This document shows, piece by piece, positions 1 through 7,552 of a DNA stretch of 64,000 bases. The stretch lies in NCBI GenBank assembly GCA_035326425.1, contig DAOLFG010000020.1, positions 1 through 64,000 on the forward strand, read 5' to 3'. Below the pieces are notes generated by a model. It did not search any database. It was not told the DNA's origin and saw nothing but the letters and a program-made list of their open reading frames with translations. Position numbers and translations under genes: made by a program. Origin of the DNA: CALKJU01 sp035326425. GTDB taxonomy: Bacteria > Pseudomonadota > Alphaproteobacteria > Geminicoccales > Geminicoccaceae. How positions within the stretch are numbered: position 1 is the stretch's first letter; each line of letters opens with the position of its first letter.

Positions 1-512
1 CCAACGTGCCGCACATCTTCGCCATCGGCGACATCGTCGGCCAGCCGATGCTGGCCCACAAGGCGACGCACGAGGGCAAGGTCGCGGCCGAGGTGGCGGC
101 GGGCCAGAAGAGCGCCTTCGACGCCAAGGTCATCCCGTCGGTGGCCTACACCGACCCCGAGGTCGCCTGGGTGGGCCTCACCGAGAACGAGGCCAAGGCC
201 AAGGGTGTCAAATACGGCAAGGGCGTCTTCCCCTGGGCAGCGTCCGGCCGCTCGCTGTCGCTCGGCCGCGACGAGGGCATGACCAAGGTGCTGTTCGACG
301 AGACGACGCACCGCATCATCGGCTGCGGCATCGTCGGCCCCAATGCCGGCGACCTGGTGGCCGAGGCCGCCCTCGCCATCGAGATGGGTGCGGACGCCGC
401 CGACATCGGCCTGACCATCCACCCGCACCCGACCCTGTCGGAGACGGTGGGCTTCGCCGCCGAGATGTACGAGGGCACGATCACGGATCTGATCGCCCCC
501 AAGAAGAAGTGA
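1..512 (+). CDS. lpdA: Dihydrolipoyl dehydrogenase, C-terminal part (5' end outside window)
   Basis: This is the C-terminal third of the E3 flavoprotein of 2-oxoacid dehydrogenase complexes, which re-oxidises dihydrolipoamide with NAD+. The reading frame is open from base 3 and enters from the left edge, so the GTG near base 6 is an internal codon, not a start. Visible are the end of the FAD domain (FAIGDIVGQPMLAHKA) and the whole dimerisation domain (VAYTDPEVAWVGLTE). The catalytic His-Glu pair lies in HPHPTLSE near the end, as the family requires. It converges on sctV with only 15 bases between the stops. Nothing links it to the secretion genes; it marks the edge of that locus. Confidence 0.95.
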   Translation, partial: NVPHIFAIGDIVGQPMLAHKATHEGKVAAEVAAGQKSAFDAKVIPSVAYTDPEVAWVGLTENEAKAKGVKYGKGVFPWAASGRSLSLGRDEGMTKVLFDETTHRIIGCGIVGPNAGDLVAEAALAIEMGADAADIGLTIHPHPTLSETVGFAAEMYEGTITDLIAPKKK

Positions 513-527
513 TCGCCGGGAGCCGGC

Positions 528-2651
528 TCAGGCGAGATCGATCCGGCTCAGGGGCTGGATAGTGATCTCCTGGGTCAGCTCCTGGTAGCTCAGCACCGGC
601 AGCTCGTAGAGGTCGCCCTCGATCAGCTTGCGGACGTAGCGGCGTACGTCCATCGAGGTCAGCAGCACCGGCCGCTGCTTGTGGCGCTTCAGCACGCCGA
701 CCTTCTTCTTGACGTTGGTGGTGATCTTGCGCGCGATGTTGGGATCGAGCGCCAGGTAGCTGCCGGCCGAGGTCTGGCGGATGGCGTTGCGGACCGTGTC
801 CTCGACGTCGGGCGTGAACAGATAGGCCGGCAGGATGTTCTGGCCGGAGCTGTGCTTGTAGCTGATGTAGCGCTTCAGCGACGAGCGGACATATTCCGCC
901 AGCAGCACCACGTCCTTCTCCTTCTGGCCCCATTCGATCAGGGCCTCGAGCACGGTGCGCAGGTTGCGGATCGAGATCTCCTCGGAGACCAGCCGCTGCA
1001 GGATCTCGGTGATCTTCTGCAGCGGCATCACCCGCTGCACCTCCTTCACCAGCTCGCCGAAGCTGCCCTCCATCTGGGTGAGCAGGAAGCGCGTCTCCTG
1101 CACGCCGATGAACTCGCCGGCGTACTTCTTCAGCAGGAAGCTCAGGTGCCAGGTGACGATCTGCGGCGGCTCCATGAAGGCGATGCCGGCCTTGGCGAGC
1201 TCGGGCCGATGCCTCTCGTCGACCCACAGGGTCTCGAGGCCGGGCAGGAAGGCCTCGCCCTTCTCGTAGGGCACCGACAGCAGGTCGAGATGCTCGGCCT
1301 CGTCGCGCACGAACAGCCGCCCCGGCCGCAGCGTGCCCTGCGACATCGGGATTTCCTGCATCAGCACATAGTAGCTGTTGGTCGGCAACCGCTCGTTGAA
1401 GCGCAGGTGGATGCCGGGAAAGGGAACACCGAGGTCGAAGTAGAGCGCCCGGCGCAGCTTGATCAGCTCCTCGTTCAGGAGCTGGGGCTTCATCAGGCCG
1501 CCGACGTTCTCGGCGACGTCGAGCATGACAGGCACGGTCAGCGCGAACTCCGCCCGCTCCTCGCCGGGTCGGCGCGGCCTGGCGGCCGCCGCCTTCTCGC
1601 CGGCGGGCGCGGTCGCCGGCACCGCCGCCGTCATGCCGGGGATCTCGGGCTCGGCCTCGGCAGCGGCCGAGGCCTTGGCGCGGCGCTGCATCAGGTAGGC
1701 GGCGCCGCCGAAGATCAGCGCCAGCACCAGGAACACCGGCCAGGGCATGCCGGGGATGACGGCGAAGCCCGCGACCACGATGGCGGCGATCTGCAGCACG
1801 CGGAAATCGGCGAACACCTGCGCGCCGATGTCGCTGCCGATGTCCTTGCTCTCCTCGGTGGTGACGCGGGTGACGATCATGCCGGCGGTGATCGAGATGA
1901 ACAGGCCAGGGATCTGCGAGACCAGGCCGTCGCCGATGGTCAGGATCGAGTAGCGGTGCAGCGCCTCGCCGGCGGTCATGCCGCGCTGGAGCGTGCCGAT
2001 GGTGATGCCGCCCATGATGTTGACGGCCACGATGATGAGGCCGGCGATGGCGTCGCCCTTCACGAACTTCATGGCGCCGTCCATCGAGCCGAAGAGCTGG
2101 CTCTCCTTGCTGACGAGGTCGCGGCGCTTCTTGGCCTCGGCCATCTCGATGGTGCCGGCGCGCAGGTCGGCGTCGATCGACATCTGCTTGCCGGGCATGG
2201 CGTCGAGCGAGAAGCGGGCGCTGACCTCGGCGACGCGCTCGGAGCCCTTGGTGATGACGATGAACTGCACGATGGTGATGATGAGGAACACCACCATGCC
2301 GACGATGAGGTTGCCGGCGACGACGAAGTTGCCGAAGGTCTCGATGATGTGGCCGGCATCGGCCTGCAGCAGGATCAGCCGGGTGGTGCTGATGCTGAGC
2401 GCCAGTCGGAACAGCGTGGTGATCAGCAGCACCGACGGGAAGGCCGAGAAGGCCAGCGGGCTCTCGATGTAGATCGCCACCATGAGCAGCAGCACGGCGA
2501 TGCTCATGTTCAAGGCGATCAACGTGTCGACGATGATCAGCGGCAGCGGCAGGATCATCATGAAGATGACCGCCACCAGCAGGGCGATCAGCATCAGGTC
2601 CTGGCGCGACGTCGCCTGCACCAGGATCCGCTGGATACGGTCCAGATTCAT
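528..2651 (-). CDS. sctV: Type III secretion export-gate protein SctV (YscV/LcrD family)
   Basis: This is the major export-gate subunit of the inner-membrane export apparatus; family members form a nonameric ring through which substrates are handed over. The 707-residue length fits the FHIPEP family. About eight hydrophobic segments occupy roughly residues 18-325, with the family signature LDAMPGKQMSIDADLRAG in the central loop. An alanine/proline-rich linker near 325-360 leads to a cytosolic domain to the C terminus. The family also contains flagellar FlhA. I assign SctV because yscY, yscX, sycN, tyeA and sctW precede it on the same strand in the order of the Yersinia virA operon. It is the last gene of that operon and converges on lpdA. 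Confidence 0.93.
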   Translation of the reverse strand: MNLDRIQRILVQATSRQDLMLIALLVAVIFMMILPLPLIIVDTLIALNMSIAVLLLMVAIYIESPLAFSAFPSVLLITTLFRLALSISTTRLILLQADAGHIIETFGNFVVAGNLIVGMVVFLIITIVQFIVITKGSERVAEVSARFSLDAMPGKQMSIDADLRAGTIEMAEAKKRRDLVSKESQLFGSMDGAMKFVKGDAIAGLIIVAVNIMGGITIGTLQRGMTAGEALHRYSILTIGDGLVSQIPGLFISITAGMIVTRVTTEESKDIGSDIGAQVFADFRVLQIAAIVVAGFAVIPGMPWPVFLVLALIFGGAAYLMQRRAKASAAAEAEPEIPGMTAAVPATAPAGEKAAAARPRRPGEERAEFALTVPVMLDVAENVGGLMKPQLLNEELIKLRRALYFDLGVPFPGIHLRFNERLPTNSYYVLMQEIPMSQGTLRPGRLFVRDEAEHLDLLSVPYEKGEAFLPGLETLWVDERHRPELAKAGIAFMEPPQIVTWHLSFLLKKYAGEFIGVQETRFLLTQMEGSFGELVKEVQRVMPLQKITEILQRLVSEEISIRNLRTVLEALIEWGQKEKDVVLLAEYVRSSLKRYISYKHSSGQNILPAYLFTPDVEDTVRNAIRQTSAGSYLALDPNIARKITTNVKKKVGVLKRHKQRPVLLTSMDVRRYVRKLIEGDLYELPVLSYQELTQEITIQPLSRIDLA

Positions 2652-2704
2652 CGCCTACCGGTCGCCCGCATGGCGCCGCCCGCGCGCGGCGTCCTCGATC
2701 CTGA

Positions 2705-3067
2705 TCATGGCTGGATGACCATGGGCGGCGCAACAATATCGACGTTCTGCGCGTCGAGCAGGCGGCGGAAGGTCTGGCGCGCCTCGGCGGCCCGGCCGAG
2801 CTGGAGCAGCGCCCTCGCCCGGACGAGCTGGATCGGCGATCCGGGGCCGCGGTCCTGGCCGACGAGGGCGTAGCGCTCGGCGGCGGCGAGGGCCGCGCCG
2901 GCGTCGCCGCGCTGCAGCTCGGCCACCGCCAGCGCCTTCAGGAACTCGGCGGCGTCGGGCAGCAGGCGCAGGGCGCCGCGCAGCAGGACCGCCGCCTTGT
3001 CCGGCTGGCCGTGCTGCAGGAAGAACCAGGCCAGCAGGGCGGTGAACTCGCGCTGACGCTGGGTCAT
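2705..3067 (-). CDS. yscY: YscY-like TPR chaperone of the type III system
   Basis: This 120-residue helical protein begins MTQRQREFTALLAWFFLQHGQPDKA, closely resembling the start of Yersinia YscY as I remember it. About three tetratricopeptide-like helix pairs follow. In Yersinia, YscY binds YscX, and the pair docks on the export gate YscV, which is needed for secretion of early substrates. Here the order yscX-yscY-sctV is kept, with 11 bases after yscX and 53 before sctV. Assignment rests on the N-terminal match, the size and the position. A generic TPR protein is the alternative, but the context makes that unlikely. Confidence 0.8.
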   Translation of the reverse strand: MTQRQREFTALLAWFFLQHGQPDKAAVLLRGALRLLPDAAEFLKALAVAELQRGDAGAALAAAERYALVGQDRGPGSPIQLVRARALLQLGRAAEARQTFRRLLDAQNVDIVAPPMVIQP

Positions 3068-3078
3068 GCCGTGCCGCC

Positions 3079-3474
3079 TCAGGCGCCCAGCAGGGTGTTT
3101 CTGTACAGATGCAGCAGCTCGCGGCTGGTCTGCTCGTCCTCGAGCAGCCGGCGCACCTCCTCGAGCTCGGGCACGTTGCGGCCGCGCCGGTCGCCGCCGC
3201 CCTGCTGCGAGAACAGGTCGCGCATCTCCTCGAACATGGCGGCGAAGCCATCGGGCATCAGCAGGTCGGGACTGGTGACCCGCGGCATCACGAAGCCGTC
3301 CAGCATCCGGGCGAGTGCCGGCTGCGGCAGGACCTGGTCGACCTCCGCCTTGATCTGCTCGCGCGAGGGCGCGATCGAGGCGAGGTCGGGCAGGCGGACG
3401 TCGTCGCCCGCATCCTGTCTGAGGATGCGCTCGATGCCGGTGTCGAAGCGGAATCCGCCTGCGCGATCGACCAT
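3079..3474 (-). CDS. yscX: YscX-like type III secretion protein
   Basis: This 131-residue soluble protein has no signal peptide or membrane segment. It shares the layout of YscX: an N-terminal G-I-E-(R/K)-(I/L) motif (TGIERILRQ, about residue 12), a short LPDL stretch, a central segment ending in a helix (MFEEMRDLF) and a leucine-rich C-terminal helix (LLHLYRNTLL). In Yersinia, YscX is secreted and forms a ternary complex with YscY and YscV. Sequence similarity is weak, so the call depends mainly on being directly upstream of the yscY-like gene. It follows the STAS gene after seven bases. Confidence 0.65.
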   Translation of the reverse strand: MVDRAGGFRFDTGIERILRQDAGDDVRLPDLASIAPSREQIKAEVDQVLPQPALARMLDGFVMPRVTSPDLLMPDGFAAMFEEMRDLFSQQGGGDRRGRNVPELEEVRRLLEDEQTSRELLHLYRNTLLGA

Positions 3475-3481
3475 TCGTCCC

Positions 3482-3817
3482 TCAGGCGCTGACCAGCGCC
3501 ACGGCTTCGTCGAGGCTGGGCTTGACGTGGATGATGCCGCTGAAGCCGGTCATGTCGAGCACCTGCCGCACCGGCTCGCTGGCGCGGCTGAGCGCGAACT
3601 TGCCCGTGCCGGCCAGCCGCTTGGCGGCGACCAGCAGGACCCGGAGCCCGGCGCTCGACACGTAGCGCACGTCGGCGAGGTCGAGCACCATGCGGAGCCG
3701 ACCCTGGTCGATCAGCCCGGTCAGCGTCTCCTCGAGCTGGGCGCAGCTGGCGGCGTTGATGTCGCCCAGCGCCTTGACCACGGTGGCCTCGCCATGCGGC
3801 TCGATCTTCAGGTCCAT
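3482..3817 (-). CDS. STAS-domain anti-sigma-factor antagonist inside the type III operon
   Basis: This 111-residue protein is a single STAS domain of the SpoIIAA/RsbV type. The hallmark is the segment DVRYVSSAGLRVLL, with serines 54 and 55 at the site where SpoIIAA-like antagonists are phosphorylated by their kinase. Unphosphorylated antagonists bind the anti-sigma kinase and release its partner. The gene sits 4 bases after the sycN-like gene and 7 before yscX, so it is surely co-transcribed. The Yersinia operon has no gene at this place. Bordetella controls its type III system through the STAS protein BtrV, so a similar switch is a reasonable inference. No matching kinase or phosphatase lies in the window. 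Confidence 0.85.
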   Translation of the reverse strand: MDLKIEPHGEATVVKALGDINAASCAQLEETLTGLIDQGRLRMVLDLADVRYVSSAGLRVLLVAAKRLAGTGKFALSRASEPVRQVLDMTGFSGIIHVKPSLDEAVALVSA

Positions 3818-3821
3818 GCTC

Positions 3822-4187
3822 TCAGGCCTCGATGCTGTCGTGGAGTTGGCCCAGCAGCATGAAGGCGCGTTCCAGGCGGTCGAGCGCGACGTCGCGCCCG
3901 GCTATCCGGATCAGGAGCACCAGCGAATCGTCCTTGAGGCCCGCCCGGACCTGGAACGGCCGATTGTGCCGCCAGTGGCAGGCATCCAGGGCGCGATTCA
4001 GCAGTGTCATCGAAGCATGCGCATGGGTACGCTGAAGATAGAGCAGGATGTCGTCCTCGGCACGCTCGATGAACAGGGTGCCGCGCCGCTCGAAGGCCAG
4101 CCGCAGCGCACCGCTCTCCGGCAGGACGAGACGGGGCAGGCCCATGCCGCGACCGAACGCATCGACGGCGTCGTCGACCCAGCTCAT
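3822..4187 (-). CDS. sycN: SycN-like type III secretion chaperone
   Basis: This 121-residue protein has the size and fold pattern of class I type III chaperones. It starts MSWVDDAVDAFGRGMGLPRL, like Yersinia SycN (MSWIEPIISHF...LGVP), and carries the SGALRLAFERRGTLFIE strand pair and a leucine-rich C-terminal helix. In Yersinia, SycN with YscB binds the N-terminal part of YopN and helps to plug the secretion channel. No YscB partner gene is visible, so this protein may act alone or with a distant partner. Its start overlaps the end of tyeA by four bases (ATGA), indicating translational coupling. Confidence 0.72.
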   Translation of the reverse strand: MSWVDDAVDAFGRGMGLPRLVLPESGALRLAFERRGTLFIERAEDDILLYLQRTHAHASMTLLNRALDACHWRHNRPFQVRAGLKDDSLVLLIRIAGRDVALDRLERAFMLLGQLHDSIEA

Positions 4188-4504
4188 GCGCCACCTTCCT
4201 GGGCGTCCAGCGCGTCCTCCTCGCGGCGGATGGCATCGTCCAGGGCCTCCTGCACGGCGCCGATCAGCCGGTCGCGCTGGTCCATGTCGTTGTAGACCTT
4301 GAGCGGCACGGCCCGGACGAGATCCGACAGCTCGCGCAGCAGGTAGATCTCGGCCTCGACCTGGCGGATGCCCAGCTCACCGACGAGCTTGCGCAGGTCG
4401 TCCGGCCCGACCCAGCTGCGCTCGGCCAGCTCGAGAATCTGGCCGATCAGCCTGTCGGCGGCCTTCTGGACCTTCCTGTCGACCTGGAGCCTCCGGGCGC
4501 TCAC
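4184..4504 (-). CDS. tyeA: TyeA-like partner of the SctW gatekeeper
   Basis: This 106-residue, all-helical protein matches TyeA along its length: ILELAERSWVGPDDLRKL, then AEIYLLRELSDLVRAVPLKVY, then QRDRLIGAVQEALDDAIRREED. In Yersinia, TyeA binds the C-terminal part of YopN to complete the gatekeeper that blocks premature effector release. Some species fuse the two proteins; here they are separate, ten bases apart. The start is GTG, since the first internal ATG is far downstream, with a GAGG element about nine bases before it. The acidic tail also resembles the family. Confidence 0.87.
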   Translation of the reverse strand: MSARRLQVDRKVQKAADRLIGQILELAERSWVGPDDLRKLVGELGIRQVEAEIYLLRELSDLVRAVPLKVYNDMDQRDRLIGAVQEALDDAIRREEDALDAQEGGA

Positions 4505-4514
4505 GACCGTGGCC

Positions 4515-5387
4515 TCACAGCGCCTGGTAGCGTTGGTCGAGCCGCTGCAGCGCCACGATCGAGCGTTCCCGCAGCGTCGACAGGGTCTCCAGCTGATGCA
4601 TGTCGTCCATGATGATCTTGAGCTCGGGCGGAGGAATCGATGGTCCCCTGGCGCTCAGGTCCTCGCCCATGGCGGTGAGCAGGAAGCCGATCCGATCGCC
4701 GAGATCCTCCTCGCCGTAGCGCTCGACGATGTTCTGGAACGACTGGCGTATGCTTTCGTGCTTGAGGACCGTGTTGCGGTACATCTCCCGCAGGTCCTGC
4801 ACCTCGCCGCTGCTGGCGCCCGTCGCCATCGCAGCGCCGGTGACATTGAGGCCAGCGCGGATTTCCGGGCCGAAGGCACGCTCGTTCTCGACCAGGGCAC
4901 CCCGCACCACGTCCAGCAGCTCGGGGTCGTCGCCGGCCTTCTCCAGCTCCGTGGCCAGGAACTCCAGCGCCGCCTGCTGGTAGGTGATGTCCTCGTGGAA
5001 GCCGGAGAGCCGCCGCTGCAGCGCCTCGCGCGACGGTTTCTCGCCTGAATCGCGCATCTGCTCGTAGAGATCGCGCAGCTGGCGAGGATCGATGTCGGGC
5101 AGCTGCTCGAGATATTCCTGGATCCGCTTGACGGTCTCGATCTGGCTCGACCCTTCGGCGTCGCGCAGCTTGCGCTCGCCCAGCTCGCGCTTGGTGCGGA
5201 ACTCGTGGGCGCCGAAGGTCAGCTCCTCGGCGGCGTCCTGCAGCATCGAGGTCGGATCCTTGCCGACACTCACCGCCTCGCTCTGGTATTGTCCCTTGGC
5301 GAGGTTGGTCGAGACCTGCGCCTGGGCGCCGCCGGGCGTGAAGCCGGGCTGGAACCCGCCCCCCAACCCGCCGATGCGATCGCTCAT
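4515..5387 (-). CDS. sctW: Type III secretion gatekeeper SctW (YopN family)
   Basis: This 290-residue protein of the YopN/SctW family is the switch that delays effector export until host contact or another trigger. The N terminus is glycine-rich and polar (GGLGGGFQPGFTPGG), as expected for a secretion signal. The HrpJ-like helical region spans roughly residues 60-220. The C-terminal region would dock TyeA, encoded next. I chose the ATG at 5387 because AGGAGAG stands about five bases before it; a longer frame to 5408 lacks such a site. It is the first gene of the operon and has a good promoter about 35 bases upstream. Confidence 0.87.
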   Translation of the reverse strand: MSDRIGGLGGGFQPGFTPGGAQAQVSTNLAKGQYQSEAVSVGKDPTSMLQDAAEELTFGAHEFRTKRELGERKLRDAEGSSQIETVKRIQEYLEQLPDIDPRQLRDLYEQMRDSGEKPSREALQRRLSGFHEDITYQQAALEFLATELEKAGDDPELLDVVRGALVENERAFGPEIRAGLNVTGAAMATGASSGEVQDLREMYRNTVLKHESIRQSFQNIVERYGEEDLGDRIGFLLTAMGEDLSARGPSIPPPELKIIMDDMHQLETLSTLRERSIVALQRLDQRYQAL

Positions 5388-5420
5388 CGTCTCTCCTCGG
5401 GCATCCACCCGCTTGACGGG

Positions 5421-5449
5421 ATGATGCTTGAGCGGTAAAGCAATGTCAA
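5421..5449 (-). promoter_or_regulatory. Sigma-70-type promoter of the sctW operon with overlapping dyad
   Basis: Read on the minus strand, TTGACA is followed after exactly 17 bases by CATCAT, about 35 bases before the sctW start codon. The -35 box is perfect and the -10 box matches the consensus at four of six bases. A short perfect dyad, ATGTC-3-GACAT (plus-strand 5443-5455), covers the -35 box and could be an operator. Confidence 0.6.
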
Positions 5450-5588
5450 CGACATATCACCCGACTGCGTGCCGGCCGTTCGCCGTGCTGGCAACCGGAC
5501 GGGTTTTCGGTTATGTTCCCCAATCGGGGCGATGCCGTTCAAGAACCGGCCCAGCATCGGTGATCGGCAAACGGCCGTCGGAGCCTCC

Positions 5589-7013
5589 ATGCAGGACAAG
5601 TCCGGACCCTACTACATCCTGAAGGTGTTGTCGGGACCGCATCTGGGCGCGGAAGTCCAGCTCGCGGCGGGGGACTACCGCCTGGGCCGCGACGACAGCT
5701 GCGACATCGTGCTGTCCGATCGCAGCCTGTCGGGCCAGCATGCCCTCTTCGCCATCTCCGCCGACGGCGTCAGGGTGCAGAACCTGGCCGGCGAGGTCAG
5801 GCTCGACCACCAGCCGCACCAGGACGCCGCCCGTCTGCTGCCGTTCTTCACCGTGATCGGCCTGGGCACGACGCATGTCGCGGTGGGCCCGGAAGCCGCG
5901 GCCTGGCCGGAGCTGGTGCCGCCGGCCCAGCCTGTCACGCAGCCCGCGCAGCCGAAGGAGGCGACAGCGGCTCTCGCGGATGCCCCGGTGCCTGGGAGCA
6001 TCGCCGCCAGCGCCGAGCCCTCCTTGGCGGCCGGCGGCGCGCCGTCGCCCCCGCCGGCCGCTGCCGGCGAGCCCGTGGCACCGGACCGCCGCCGCAACCT
6101 CCGCCGCTGGGCCGCCCGTGCCGCGGCCCTGCTGTTGCTGCTGGCGACCGTCGGCGGCTTCGCCGCCAATCGCGACGGCCTGCTGGCCCACCGCGCCATC
6201 GAGCCCGAGACGCCGGTCGAGCCGCAGCCGCCGAGCCCGCGCGACATGCTCACCGCCATGCTCGCACAGGACGACCTGGCGAGGGGCCTGCAGGTCACCG
6301 AGGACCGGCGCGGCCGTCTCGTCGTCGAGGGCCATGTCGATTCCACCACCGAGCGCGACCTGCTGGCCGAGAAGCTCAAGCAGTCGCCGGAGCCCGTGCA
6401 GATCCGCATCGTCGCCGGCGACCAGATGGTGGCGACCGCCCGCGACACGCTGGCGGCTCTCGGCTACGACCTCGATGTCGGCTATGCCGGCGGCGGCGCC
6501 CTGAAGCTGGCCGGCTACGTCCCCGAGGCCAGCGACCTGCAGCGCGCCGTCGACATCGTCCAGCGCGACGTGGCCGGCCTCGCCGGCATCCGCAACGATG
6601 TGATGACCGATCGTTCCATCCTGAGCGGCCTCGAGGACAGGCTGCGCAAGGCCGATCTCGGCGAGGCCATCCGGCTGCGGCTGGAAGCCAACAAGAAGAT
6701 CACGGCCCGCGGCACCGTCCGGGCCGAGGACATGCCGGCCTGGACCACGATCCAGGCGGCGTTCGACCGCGACTACGGCCGCTACCTCGAGATCGTCTCG
6801 CAGGTCACCGAATCGCGTCGCGACAATGCCCTGCCGGGCGTGCAGCTCAATGTGCGGGCGGTCGGCTTCGGCGACCTGCCCTATGTGATCCTCGGCGACG
6901 GCCAGAAATATCTCGAGGGAAGCGTGCTCACCGACGGTTGGACCATCCAGCGCATCCGCCCGAAGGAGGTCGTGCTCTCCAAGGGCGGGCAGCTCTACGT
7001 GCACGAGCTCTGA
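5589..7013 (+). CDS. sctD: Type III secretion inner-ring protein SctD (YscD family)
   Basis: This 474-residue protein has the YscD layout: a cytoplasmic FHA domain (about residues 8-100), a proline/alanine-rich linker, one membrane segment (about 174-194) and a long periplasmic part with ring-building repeats. SctD forms the outer of the two inner-membrane rings of the injectisome. The FHA core is well kept: G33-R34, then S48 and H51 at positions that bind phosphothreonine in true FHA domains. I chose the ATG at 5589 because GGAG lies five bases upstream and the FHA strand begins right after it. It leads a divergent operon with yscE and sctF. Confidence 0.87.
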   Translation: MQDKSGPYYILKVLSGPHLGAEVQLAAGDYRLGRDDSCDIVLSDRSLSGQHALFAISADGVRVQNLAGEVRLDHQPHQDAARLLPFFTVIGLGTTHVAVGPEAAAWPELVPPAQPVTQPAQPKEATAALADAPVPGSIAASAEPSLAAGGAPSPPPAAAGEPVAPDRRRNLRRWAARAAALLLLLATVGGFAANRDGLLAHRAIEPETPVEPQPPSPRDMLTAMLAQDDLARGLQVTEDRRGRLVVEGHVDSTTERDLLAEKLKQSPEPVQIRIVAGDQMVATARDTLAALGYDLDVGYAGGGALKLAGYVPEASDLQRAVDIVQRDVAGLAGIRNDVMTDRSILSGLEDRLRKADLGEAIRLRLEANKKITARGTVRAEDMPAWTTIQAAFDRDYGRYLEIVSQVTESRRDNALPGVQLNVRAVGFGDLPYVILGDGQKYLEGSVLTDGWTIQRIRPKEVVLSKGGQLYVHEL

Positions 7014-7016
7014 GCC

Positions 7017-7271
7017 GTGGCCGCGACCGTCGTCGACCTCGACCGCCGCCTCGCCGCCGACGATTCCGGCTGGGAGCGCGACACGTTGATGGAGGAGCTC
7101 CGCGAGTATCGCCGCGAGACGCGGCGACAGCTTGACAAGGGCGTGCCACCCGAGCGTTATGCAGCATTGAATGCTACGATAGCGGCCATTGATGCGGCGG
7201 TTGAAATTCTGCCGCTCCTATGGATCGAGTTACGTGCATCCCGGGAAACGTCCAAGCCTTTGGGGAGATGA
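7017..7271 (+). CDS. yscE: YscE-like co-chaperone of the needle subunit
   Basis: This 84-residue helical hairpin protein has a middle part (about residues 20-65) resembling YscE: a charged helix, a KG-(V/G)-x-x-x-(R/Q)-Y turn, then a helix with AIDAAVEIL. YscE and the TPR protein YscG together keep the needle protein YscF unpolymerised in the Yersinia cytoplasm. The gene lies between sctD and sctF, as in Yersinia. It starts at GTG three bases after the sctD stop; an internal ATG at residue 25 would be too short for the hairpin. A YscG gene is not evident nearby. Confidence 0.62.
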   Translation: MAATVVDLDRRLAADDSGWERDTLMEELREYRRETRRQLDKGVPPERYAALNATIAAIDAAVEILPLLWIELRASRETSKPLGR

Positions 7272-7274
7272 GTC

Positions 7275-7505
7275 ATGGCGGCAGTCAGCGGCCTGACCTA
7301 CGATGCGATCGGTCAGAACCTGGTGTCCCTGGTCGGGCAGTTCGAGAGCGTCATCCAGGAGAAGATGGCGATCACCAACCCGACGACCCAGGACCTGTTC
7401 GCGATGCAGGTGGCGTTCACGCAGTACACCACCTTCGTCAGCACGCAGAGCGGCGTGCTGAAGGCCTTCGGCGACGAGCTGAAGTCGATCATCCAGAAGA
7501 TTTGA
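7275..7505 (+). CDS. sctF: Type III secretion needle subunit SctF
   Basis: This small 76-residue protein has a needle-subunit pattern: two helices joined by an Asn-Pro turn (ITNPTTQDL, about residues 34-42) and a conserved C terminus ending in SIIQKI, like the ILQKF end of YscF. Such subunits polymerise into the hollow extracellular needle. A clear ribosome site, GGAGATGAG, precedes the ATG. It follows the yscE-like gene after three bases. An inner-rod protein could look similar, but the position next to yscE favours the needle subunit. Confidence 0.78.
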   Translation: MAAVSGLTYDAIGQNLVSLVGQFESVIQEKMAITNPTTQDLFAMQVAFTQYTTFVSTQSGVLKAFGDELKSIIQKI

Positions 7506-7552
7506 CGTCCGATCCTGTCCGCCCGACCGGCGACGATGGGCCGGTCGGTCGG

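Noticed and set aside
528..2651. Assignment of this gene as flagellar FlhA, given the flagellar genes nearby.
   Set aside because: The adjoining yscY, yscX, sycN, tyeA and sctW genes are injectisome-specific, and flagellar genes begin only 6 kb away.
681..2873. A 730-codon open frame antisense to sctV.
   Set aside because: Low-complexity Asp/His/Gln/Arg-rich product; it mirrors the codon bias of a real, highly conserved gene on the other strand.
5519..5531. CCCCAATCGGGG before sctD as a terminator or operator.
   Set aside because: A four-base stem is expected by chance in such GC-rich DNA and has no further support.
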